Source: Dehalococcoidia bacterium
Lineage (GTDB): Bacteria; Chloroflexota; Dehalococcoidia; UBA3495
Direction: 5' to 3'
Assembly: GCA_028822675.1 (NCBI GenBank)
Contig: JAPKDE010000174.1
Coordinates: forward strand, 1-5,641
DNA: 5,641 nucleotides
Part shown: positions 1-5,420 of the stretch, piece by piece
How positions within the stretch are numbered: position 1 is the stretch's first letter
Layout of the letters: each line of letters begins with the position of its first letter
Made by a program: the position numbers and the translations under genes
The notes under the pieces: generated by a model
What the model was told of the DNA's origin: nothing
The model's input: only the letters and a program-made list of their open reading frames with translations
Databases searched by the model: none

Positions 1-63
1 AGGACGCAAAGACACATCTTGGTCTTCTTGTAGGAGGTCTCCCGATACCAGCCGTTCGGCCAT
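1..63 (-). CDS. ruvB: Holliday junction branch-migration ATPase RuvB, N-terminal 21 codons (cut by left edge)
   Basis: Reading the minus strand from an ATG at 63-61 gives 21 codons that run off the left edge. The peptide begins M-A-ERLVSGDLL, has an acidic stretch (QEDQD) and ends in SLRP. RuvB proteins characteristically start this way: an E-R-(I/L)-V-S segment, a run of acidic residues, then the conserved S-L-R-P before the AAA+ ATPase domain. RuvB is the hexameric motor that works with RuvA to drive branch migration of Holliday junctions during recombinational repair. The start is well fixed: an in-frame stop (TGA, 78-76) lies five codons upstream and a GAGGGG ribosome-binding sequence (77-72) sits 8 nt before the ATG. 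The ATPase, Walker and winged-helix parts are outside the window, so the call rests on the N-terminal signature alone. The gene follows fabF on the same strand after a 109-base gap. Confidence 0.72.
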   Translation of the reverse strand, partial: MAERLVSGDLLQEDQDVSLRP

Positions 64-124
64 TTTATTTGCCCCTCACCCTAAAAGTTACACTACCCCA
101 CGTGGCCCCTAAGTTGCCCCACCC

Positions 125-155
125 ATTTTAGCCGGATTGCCATACCAAGGGTCAA
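125..155 (-). promoter_or_regulatory. Candidate sigma70-type promoter for ruvB
   Basis: On the minus strand a -35-like TTGACC (155-150) and a -10-like TAAAAT (130-125) are each one base off consensus. The 19-base spacer is longer than the usual 17. The promoter lies in the 109-base gap between fabF and ruvB. It would start transcription near position 118, giving a leader of about 55 nt that contains the palindrome CCACGTGG (98-105). ruvB could equally be read through from fabF. Confidence 0.35.
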
Positions 156-173
156 TGATCCGCTGTCATCTAT

Positions 174-1424
174 TTACTCAACATACTTGCGAAATACTAG
201 ACACGCATTCTGGCCGCCAAAGCCAAATGCGTTGGAGAGCGCCACTTTCACGTCTTTTGCCCGTGCCTGGTTTGGTACGTAATCCAAGTCGCAGGTTGGA
301 TCCGGGTTTTCGTAATTGGCGGTGGGGTGAATCATGCCTTCAGTGATGGTCTTCACACAGGCCGCAGCGTCCAGTGACCCCGCAGCACCCAAAGAATGGC
401 CAATCATCGACTTCGTTGAGCTGATGGGTATTTTGAAGGCCAGGTCTCCGAACAACCTCTTTATGGCCACGGTCTCCAATGTGTCATTCAACGGTGTGGA
501 TGTTCCGTGGGCGTTAATGTAATCCACTTGATCCAAAGGGACACCAGCGTCGGCCAGGGCCAATTGCATGGCGGCGGCGGCGCTGGTTCCGTTCTCTTCC
601 GGCTGCACCGGATGGCCTGCGTCACTGGTTGAACCGAAACCGGCCAATTCCACCAGAATATTGGCCCCTCTCGCCCGGGCGTGCTCTAAACTTTCCAGCA
701 CCATAATCACTGAGCCTTCAGAGGGAATGAACCCGTCCCGGCCTGCATCAAAGGGACGGCTGGCCTTCTGCGGGTCGTCGTTTCTGGTGCTAAGGGCTCG
801 CATCACAGCAAAACCGGAGAGACCCAACAGACTGATGCCGGCTTCGGTGCCGCCGGCCAGCATCACATCAGCAGTGCCCCGCTGGATAACGGCCATGGCG
901 TCACCGAGCGCTTGGTTAGACGCAGCACAGGCGGTGGTGGCTGTGGAGTTATGCCCGTGGGCGCCGGTGTACCGGCTCACTGCAGCGGCAGCCATGTTGG
1001 GTAGAATCATTGGGAAGAAGAAGGGCGACATTCGCATTCCGCCGCGTTCTGCCAATATCCGGCAGTTCTCTTCCAGAGTCGGGAAGCCGCCGTTGCCGTT
1101 GCCCAGAATCACGCCAACTCTATAAGGGTCGTCCTTGGAGATATCGTAGGATGCAGCCTCAACCGCCTGGAGTGTCGCAGCGACGGCCAACTGAGTGAAC
1201 CGCGCCATTCTGCGGGCTTCTTTACCATTGATGTAAGTGGCGGGGTCAAAACCGGAGACCTCTCCGGAAATCTGGCAGGGATAGCCTTCCGGGTCACAGA
1301 GGGTCATGGGGCCGATGCCGGAGGTACCGGCGGCCAGGTTCTTCCAATACTCTTCAGGCGTCTCGCCCAGGGGAGTCATGGCCCCCATACCCGTGATTAC
1401 TACCCTTACCCGCTCATCAGCCAC
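174..1424 (-). CDS. fabF: 3-oxoacyl-[acyl-carrier-protein] synthase II (KAS II)
   Basis: Condensing enzyme of type II fatty-acid synthesis. It joins malonyl-ACP to a growing acyl-ACP in the cytoplasm, releasing CO2. With the GTG start chosen here the protein has 416 residues, close to the roughly 410-415 usual for FabF. Visible landmarks are the N-terminal VITGMGAMTPLG (from residue 9), the nucleophile Cys166 in TACAAS, His306 in NAHGTST, Lys338 and His343 in SSTKSMIGHSLGAAG, and the glycine-rich FGFGGQN (from 400) carrying the gatekeeper Phe. The Cys-His-His triad is complete. The usual GEGA segment reads SEGS here, a Gly-to-Ser change outside the catalytic triad. A longer frame opens at TTG 1457-1455 but has no good ribosome binding site. 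The GTG at 1424-1422 has AGGAG 8 nt upstream and places the catalytic residues within about three positions of the E. coli numbering. The stop is TAA. The gene lies 60 bases after folC, probably on the same transcript. No acpP or other fab gene is adjacent. Confidence 0.95.
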   Translation of the reverse strand: MADERVRVVITGMGAMTPLGETPEEYWKNLAAGTSGIGPMTLCDPEGYPCQISGEVSGFDPATYINGKEARRMARFTQLAVAATLQAVEAASYDISKDDPYRVGVILGNGNGGFPTLEENCRILAERGGMRMSPFFFPMILPNMAAAAVSRYTGAHGHNSTATTACAASNQALGDAMAVIQRGTADVMLAGGTEAGISLLGLSGFAVMRALSTRNDDPQKASRPFDAGRDGFIPSEGSVIMVLESLEHARARGANILVELAGFGSTSDAGHPVQPEENGTSAAAAMQLALADAGVPLDQVDYINAHGTSTPLNDTLETVAIKRLFGDLAFKIPISSTKSMIGHSLGAAGSLDAAACVKTITEGMIHPTANYENPDPTCDLDYVPNQARAKDVKVALSNAFGFGGQNACLVFRKYVE

Positions 1425-1432
1425 TGGAAACG

Positions 1433-1437
1433 CTCCT
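1433..1437 (-). promoter_or_regulatory. Ribosome binding site that decides the fabF start
   Basis: AGGAG on the minus strand, 8 nt before GTG 1424-1422. It lies inside the longer TTG-initiated frame, which favours the shorter protein. Confidence 0.7.
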
Positions 1438-1484
1438 GATTGTTCAATTATTGTCAACGGTGCCTATGACGTCAGTGAATTTGG

Positions 1485-2825
1485 TCAGCTTATGTCTGGA
1501 TATATCTCTGGTTCAATTCCCAAAGCCGATTCCCGGATCTCTGCGGTTAGGAACAGAGACCCAACCGCCAGTACTAAGTCTTTTCGCCCCGCCGAGTCCA
1601 GGGCCATCTGGAGGGCTTCGGCGGGCGTTTCTGCCGTGTTCACTGGTCCATCAAACAGCGCGGCTACTTCATCCGGAGTCAATGAACGCGGGTGCCGAGA
1701 GGCGGTGGCGAAGACCAGATCTGCTTTCTCATTCAAAGCTCGGGCCATACCTTCCACATTCTTGTCTCGGGAAAACCCGGCCACCAAGATCAGCTTTTCG
1801 TAATTGAGGTACTTGGGCAGAGATTTCAATAGGCTCTCAACAGAGTATACGTTGTGGGCACCGTCAGCCACCAAGAGTGGGGACCGCGATAATACCTCCA
1901 TCCGGCAGGGCCAGCTAACCCGCTCAAAGCCTACTTCCATCGCTTTGGAATTCACAGAAATACCTTGGCTGGCCAGGGCTTCCAGTGCCGCCACCGCAGA
2001 TGCGGCATTTTCCAATTGGTGGTCACCCAGTAGCGGCATTTGCAGGTCATATTCGCCGTTACGGCCCCTGATGGTGAACCGTTGGCCGTCGGTTCCGCTA
2101 TGGCCTTCTTCCCAGGTCACGTCCCGGCCCACCAAGATGGGAGCGGCCTCTTTTTCCTGGCAGGCAGCCAAGATGGGAGCAAGGGCTTCTGACGTCTGCG
2201 GGGCGATGATCACTGTTGAGCCCGGTTTGATGATTCCTGCTTTGTCGGCCGCTATCTCGCCAATTGAATCCCCCAGAATTGCCATATGGTCCAAACTGAT
2301 CGACGTGATGACGCAAACTCCGGCGTCCAACACGTTGGTGGCATCCAATTTGCCGCCCAAACCAACCTCGATAACCTGCACGTCAGTTCGGTCTTCGGCA
2401 AAGCACTGAAAGGCCATGCCCGTCAGATACTCAAATAGCGTGCATGGCCCAACTTCTGAATCAGCCTTGAGTTCTTCATGAATGGGCCAAAGTCCTTCTA
2501 CCAAAGCCGCGAACTTATCTTGGCTTATAGGTTCTGAGTCGCGTCTGATCCTCTCCCTAAAAGTGTGGAGATGTGGTGAAGAGTAGAACCCGGTGCTGAG
2601 ACCGGCAGCGCGTAGGGCTGCATCACACAGAGCCGCCGTGCTGCCTTTGCCCTTGGTACCGGCTATGTGCACTGCCGGAACCTGGTGTTGCGGACTGCCC
2701 AACCTATCCAACAACGCCTCCATCCGACCAAGGTCATAGATGGCTTTTTGACGCGGTCCAGTGACCGTGTTTCTTTCGTGATCAACCAGATTTATCAGGC
2801 GGGAGATTGACTGAGAATAGTCCAC
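1485..2825 (-). CDS. folC: Bifunctional folylpolyglutamate synthase / dihydrofolate synthase
   Basis: Mur-ligase-type ATP-dependent ligase that adds glutamate to folates and, in most bacteria, to dihydropteroate to make dihydrofolate. It is a cytoplasmic enzyme of folate biosynthesis. The 446 residues match the usual family length. Motifs in order: P-loop GTKGKGST (56-63), SPHLHTFRERIR (83-94), EVGLGGKLDATN (153-164), SISLDHMAILG (175-185), the KAGIIKPG segment (195-202) with the lysine that is carbamylated in the family, LLGDHQLENA (265-274), DGAHN (321-325) at the start of the C-terminal Mur-ligase domain, and GSLFLTAE near the end (422-429). One oddity is that the conserved WPGR motif reads WPCR (Cys307). 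The start is GTG at 2825-2823 with AGGAG 4 nt upstream, and the stop is TGA. The gene sits 77 bases after the SDR gene and 60 bases before fabF, all on the minus strand. Whether it has both activities or only one cannot be told from sequence alone. Confidence 0.95.
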   Translation of the reverse strand: MDYSQSISRLINLVDHERNTVTGPRQKAIYDLGRMEALLDRLGSPQHQVPAVHIAGTKGKGSTAALCDAALRAAGLSTGFYSSPHLHTFRERIRRDSEPISQDKFAALVEGLWPIHEELKADSEVGPCTLFEYLTGMAFQCFAEDRTDVQVIEVGLGGKLDATNVLDAGVCVITSISLDHMAILGDSIGEIAADKAGIIKPGSTVIIAPQTSEALAPILAACQEKEAAPILVGRDVTWEEGHSGTDGQRFTIRGRNGEYDLQMPLLGDHQLENAASAVAALEALASQGISVNSKAMEVGFERVSWPCRMEVLSRSPLLVADGAHNVYSVESLLKSLPKYLNYEKLILVAGFSRDKNVEGMARALNEKADLVFATASRHPRSLTPDEVAALFDGPVNTAETPAEALQMALDSAGRKDLVLAVGSLFLTAEIRESALGIEPEIYPDIS

Positions 2826-2829
2826 GTGG

Positions 2830-2834
2830 CTCCT
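2830..2834 (-). promoter_or_regulatory. Ribosome binding site of folC
   Basis: AGGAG on the minus strand, only 4 nt before the GTG start, a tight spacing. It is part of a 16-base sequence, CTTAGGAGCCACGTGG, that recurs with one mismatch upstream of ruvB. Confidence 0.6.
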
Positions 2835-2902
2835 AAGAACGGGGCGATAAAGAAGGTTCGATTGGTAGGTTAGTTAGCAGCTGCGAAGGGGTCTAAAAAT
2901 GC

Positions 2903-3853
2903 TTAGTGGTCTCGGATGCGACTTGGCATCCCACCCAGAAGCATCTGGATGCCGTCTGCTATTCCTACTGAATTTACGAAGTCAATGTTACCTTCCAGAG
3001 ATTGAGGGGTAAACCCAAATACCCGCTCCACCTCCCCCATCTCCGCAACGCTACGGATGCCCAACATCCTGATCTGCTCAGTGGTTATGGGCGGCCGGGG
3101 CATGATCCCCTGGCAGACGGCCGCAACGGCACGCATGAGCCAAACCGACAGATGAAACCGCAGCCGCCGTTTGCCCATGGCTTTGGCCACTTCAGTCACT
3201 AGTTCATTGTAGTTCAGGCGTTCGCTGCCGCCCAGGTCGATGGTCCTGCCTTTAAGGTCTTCGCGACCCAGGGTGATGGCTATGCAGCGAGCCAGGTCGT
3301 CGGCGGCCAGTGGTTGCAATCGGTTCTTTCCCGAACCAATCACAGGGACTATGGGAAACAACCGAACCATCCCGGCCAAGGCATTTATAAATTCGTCGCC
3401 TTCGCCAAATAACATGGAGGGTCGGAATATGGTGAAGTGCATTCCACTTTTAATGACTTCCTGCTCTCCCAACCACTTGGTATATAGGTAGGGGTAGGTC
3501 TGGTCGTTGGCGGCGCCAATGACACTGACGTGCAGGAAATGGTTGGCTCCAGCCTGCTTGGCGGCCGCCAGCACGTTGGCTGTGCCTTCTCGGTGGACGG
3601 TGTCGAACGAATTTCGCCGGGTCGGTCGAATCACCCCCACCAGGTGAATCACTGATTCGGCATCATAGAACGCGCTCTTTAGAGCGGTTGGGTCTCCGAT
3701 GCTGCCATATTGGACCTCAACGTCCCGATGGGGGAACATCCGCTCTCGCCCAGGGGTATGGACCAGGCAACGAACCTCATGACCGCGCTTCAGAAGTTCG
3801 CGCACCACTCTCCGGCCGAGAAAACCTGTGGCGCCTGTAACCAAAACTACCAA
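2903..3853 (-). CDS. Atypical SDR, complex I NDUFA9-like NAD(P)-binding protein
   Basis: A 316-residue Rossmann-fold protein of the extended/atypical short-chain dehydrogenase superfamily, closest in pattern to bacterial NDUFA9-like proteins. The nucleotide-binding motif GATGFLG is at residues 7-13, followed by a basic RGHEV(R) turn (23-28). Further landmarks are the strand SVIHLVGV (67-74), HVSVIGA (108-114), a YxxxK pair at Tyr122/Lys126, FRPSMLFGEGD (143-153), and a C-terminal half with VIGSGKNRLQPLAADDLA (171-188) and PPITTEQIRML (254-264), which is typical of this subgroup. I see no signal peptide or clear membrane helix; 237-246 is only a short hydrophobic run. The substrate and role of the bacterial members are not established. 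It could be a nucleotide-sugar epimerase-like enzyme or a chaperone/assembly factor, and no respiratory complex I genes are nearby to support the name. The start is an unusual TTG at 3853-3851 with GGAG 9 nt upstream and an in-frame TAA four codons above. The stop is TAA. It is the first of the minus-strand genes in this window. Confidence 0.88.
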   Translation of the reverse strand: MVVLVTGATGFLGRRVVRELLKRGHEVRCLVHTPGRERMFPHRDVEVQYGSIGDPTALKSAFYDAESVIHLVGVIRPTRRNSFDTVHREGTANVLAAAKQAGANHFLHVSVIGAANDQTYPYLYTKWLGEQEVIKSGMHFTIFRPSMLFGEGDEFINALAGMVRLFPIVPVIGSGKNRLQPLAADDLARCIAITLGREDLKGRTIDLGGSERLNYNELVTEVAKAMGKRRLRFHLSVWLMRAVAAVCQGIMPRPPITTEQIRMLGIRSVAEMGEVERVFGFTPQSLEGNIDFVNSVGIADGIQMLLGGMPSRIRDH

Positions 3854-4096
3854 ATCATATTACTCCGGGAGTTTGTTTGCCCTTCATGAATCGAAATTAA
3901 GTCCTGATTTAACGGTGGCAAATCACTCAGGCCCATGTCAAGTGAATGCCGTTCAATGTCTGACGGTCAAATTCTAGTAGAAGCCGTCACATATAAAAGG
4001 AACTGGGCCAATCTACTGCGTTAGAATAACCGCAACTCCGGAAACGTAACCAAGTACGCAACCAAAAGGCGTAAACACAGTGGTAAATGGGGGTAA
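3854..4096. other. Divergent intergenic region between the SDR and luciferase-like genes
   Basis: This 243-base non-coding stretch must hold start signals for both directions. It contains the minus-strand GGAG ribosome site (3866-3863), a nested inverted repeat at 3961-3989, a TATAAA at 3992-3997, and a tandem GGTAAATG repeat at 4082-4099. A consensus minus-strand TTGACA (3941-3936) has no matching -10 at normal spacing. No promoter pair here is convincing in either direction. Confidence 0.6.
3961..3989. repeat. Nested inverted repeat, possible operator
   Basis: TGACGG (3961-3966) is the exact reverse complement of CCGTCA (3984-3989). Between them lies the odd palindrome TTCTA-G-TAGAA (3972-3982), and TGAC-G-GTCA (3961-3969) is itself palindromic. 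The outer and inner dyads are offset by four bases, so the block is not one clean operator. It sits just before TATAAA (3992-3997) and about 110 bases upstream of the luciferase-like gene. Binding by a regulator is inference. Confidence 0.3.
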
Positions 4097-5044
4097 ATGA
4101 TGGAAGAACTTGATCTGCACTTTGGCGCTGGAATTGCGCTTGGAGTCAGTGAAACCGCCCGCCAGGCACGGTGGATGGAGGAACTGGGATACGAATACTT
4201 CTCCGCTGGTGAGCATTTCATGCGCGGAGACCCGCCGGGTCCCACCCACGCTACCCTACCAGTATTGGCTGTAGCCGCCGGCGCAACCGACAATCTGCGT
4301 GTTCTGTCATCTATTATCCTGACTCCTTTCTACCATCCCTTGGTTCTGGCACGTATGACCGCCACTCTGGACGTGGCATCTGGCGGCCGGTTGACCCTGG
4401 GGGTGGGTGTTGGCGGCGAGTTCCCGGTGGAGTTCGAAGCCGCCGGACTAAAGGTCAACCAACGCGGACGCCGGACTGACGAATGCTTAGAGGTAGTGCG
4501 ACGACTGTGGACTGGGGAACGAGTTACGTTCTCTGGGCGGCATTTCGAAATGACCGACGCCATGATCAACCCGACACCGACCCAAAAGCCCAATCCTCCG
4601 ATATGGGTCTCCGGCCGGCGGGATGCGGCAATGGTTCGCGCCGCCACTTTTGGCGACGGCTGGATGCCCTATTTCTACGATGCCCCCAGATACCGTGACA
4701 GTGTTGAAAAGATAAAAGGGATCGCCTCTGACGCCGGACGAGACATGACTGGATTCCAGTGGGCCCACTTCCCCTACATTGCTATCTATCCAACTGAACA
4801 AGAAGCAGCGGAAGTAGCGGCAGAACAACTTGGCGGGAGATACCTATACGGCGGGGAGTTCTTGGACATCGTCCGTAAATATTGCTTGCTTGGTACCGTG
4901 GAGAACTGCATCGAACAATTACAGGAGTACATCGATGCCGGAGCGCGGCACATCGTCTTCAGCATCAGCTGTCCCAGAGAAGACCGAGAGCGACATCTTG
5001 AGGTCATCGCCAAAGAACTTATTCCTCACTTTAAGGGCAAATAA
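4097..5044 (+). CDS. Luciferase-like (LLM class) flavin- or F420-dependent oxidoreductase
   Basis: A 315-residue protein of the bacterial luciferase-like TIM-barrel family, whose members use reduced FMN or F420 to oxidise or reduce small organic substrates. Family features are the N-terminal LHFGAGIALG strand (7-16), EELGYEYFSAGEHF (28-41), the signature ILTPFYHPLVLAR (74-86) continuing into LDVASGGRLTLGVGVG (91-106), the RRTDECLEVVRRLWTGE helix (125-141), GRHFEM and PTPTQKPNPPIWVSGR (159-174), GDGW (186-189), and a C-terminal LGTVENCIEQLQEYIDAGARH segment (split around residues 265-285) typical of the family. The protein is soluble with no signal peptide. Two adjacent ATGs (4097, 4100) could start it. 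A G-rich GGGGG (4089-4093) precedes both, and the spacing is better for 4100. An in-frame TAA lies directly upstream. The stop is TAA. Substrate and cofactor cannot be read from the sequence: F420- and FMN-dependent members look alike at this level. It is divergent from the SDR gene and stands alone before a long non-coding gap. Confidence 0.9.
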   Translation: MMEELDLHFGAGIALGVSETARQARWMEELGYEYFSAGEHFMRGDPPGPTHATLPVLAVAAGATDNLRVLSSIILTPFYHPLVLARMTATLDVASGGRLTLGVGVGGEFPVEFEAAGLKVNQRGRRTDECLEVVRRLWTGERVTFSGRHFEMTDAMINPTPTQKPNPPIWVSGRRDAAMVRAATFGDGWMPYFYDAPRYRDSVEKIKGIASDAGRDMTGFQWAHFPYIAIYPTEQEAAEVAAEQLGGRYLYGGEFLDIVRKYCLLGTVENCIEQLQEYIDAGARHIVFSISCPREDRERHLEVIAKELIPHFKGK

Positions 5045-5117
5045 CGCCGGGTTTTGGTTCCTTGACGGACTTGAATCAAGGCTACCTAACAATTAAACAT
5101 ATCCTGGCGACCACTTT

Positions 5118-5146
5118 ATGACAATTGGGTTTTTCTGGCGTAGAAT
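5118..5146 (+). promoter_or_regulatory. Candidate sigma70-type promoter for the radical SAM gene
   Basis: A -35-like ATGACA (5118-5123) and a -10-like TAGAAT (5141-5146) each differ from consensus by one base, with an ideal 17-base spacer. This is the best promoter match I found in the window. It would start transcription near 5153 and so produce a 5' leader of about 270 nt before the ATG at 5421. Confidence 0.5.
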
Positions 5147-5160
5147 ATGCTTAAGCAGAT

Positions 5161-5336
5161 GTGACTTTGGCGGATATTAGACAGAAACTGACCGGATATC
5201 CGTTATCAGTCACCCAAAAACCGGGCGACTCAGGTAGTAAATTTCGTTTTTGGGCCGTTGATCGTCCTGTACAATAAGGCACGAACAAACGTGAATCACC
5301 GGTGGATTTAGCCTCAGCTTGCCAGTTTTCACCGGT
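5161..5336 (+). ncRNA. Putative structured 5' leader (cis-regulatory RNA candidate)
   Basis: In the predicted leader several complementary segments could form consecutive stems. GUGACU (5161-5166) pairs with AGUCAC (5208-5213), and CGGAUAU (5171-5177) pairs with AUAUCCG (5196-5202), giving one arm with an internal loop. CCAAAAAC (5214-5221) pairs with GUUUUUGG (5246-5253) directly afterwards. CACG (5280-5283) pairs with CGUG (5290-5293). ACCGGUGGA (5298-5306) pairs with UUCACCGGU (5328-5336), including one G-U pair. Alternatives exist: CGGAUAUCCG (5193-5202) is self-complementary, ACUGA/UCAGU (5187-5191, 5206-5210) competes with the first stem, and GGGCGA (5223-5228) can pair with UCGUCC (5262-5267). 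There is no long reading frame here. I do not recognise a cobalamin, TPP, FMN, SAM or c-di-GMP riboswitch consensus. Function is inferred only from position and pairing. Confidence 0.35.
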
Positions 5337-5362
5337 TTATAGAATAAGCAATCAAAAGAAAG

Positions 5363-5379
5363 TGACTAGCATTTAGTCA
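5363..5379 (+). repeat. Short hairpin in the leader
   Basis: TGACTA (5363-5368) and TAGTCA (5374-5379) are perfect reverse complements around a 5-nt loop. No U-run follows, so it is not a standard intrinsic terminator. It lies 41 nt before the radical SAM start codon. Confidence 0.4.
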
Positions 5380-5395
5380 AGCGGTATTACATCAT

Positions 5396-5409
5396 CTGGT
5401 AATCACCAG
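5396..5409 (+). promoter_or_regulatory. Hairpin abutting the ribosome binding site of the radical SAM gene
   Basis: CTGGT (5396-5400), loop AATC and ACCAG (5405-5409) form a compact 5-bp hairpin that ends two bases before the AGGAG Shine-Dalgarno (5411-5415). The Shine-Dalgarno itself lies outside the stem and sits 5 nt before ATG 5421. The hairpin could influence ribosome access, but nothing in the sequence proves this. Confidence 0.4.
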
Positions 5410-5420
5410 TAGGAGCAAAG

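Noticed and set aside
568..1125. 185-codon open frame on the plus strand opposite fabF
   Set aside because: It lies wholly inside the strongly supported fabF gene, has no family resemblance and is explained by antisense codon bias.
1804..2409. 201-codon plus-strand open frame opposite folC
   Set aside because: Antisense shadow of folC, with low-complexity Ser/Pro/Ala composition and no recognisable motif.
2877..2884. GCAGCTGC palindrome between the SDR gene and folC
   Set aside because: An 8-base palindrome is expected by chance in a window this size and has no U-run or other context.
3913..3941. Perfect TTGACA on the minus strand as the SDR promoter
   Set aside because: At 17-18 bases downstream the sequence is CCACCG or CACCGT, nothing like a -10. 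The nearest TTAAAT is 23 bases away.
5060..5081. CCTTGA/TCAAGG inverted repeat after the luciferase-like gene as a terminator
   Set aside because: Only 6 bp with a 10-nt loop and no U-run on either strand, too weak to call an intrinsic terminator.
5118..5180. 20-codon ATG frame in the 3' intergenic gap
   Set aside because: No ribosome binding site, very short, and its ATG coincides with the -35 element of the likely promoter.
5153..5420. Cobalamin riboswitch, which would suit a B12-dependent gene
   Set aside because: I could not find the conserved B12 box (GCCACTG-type) or the rest of the consensus. GCCTCAG and GCCAGTT are only superficially similar.
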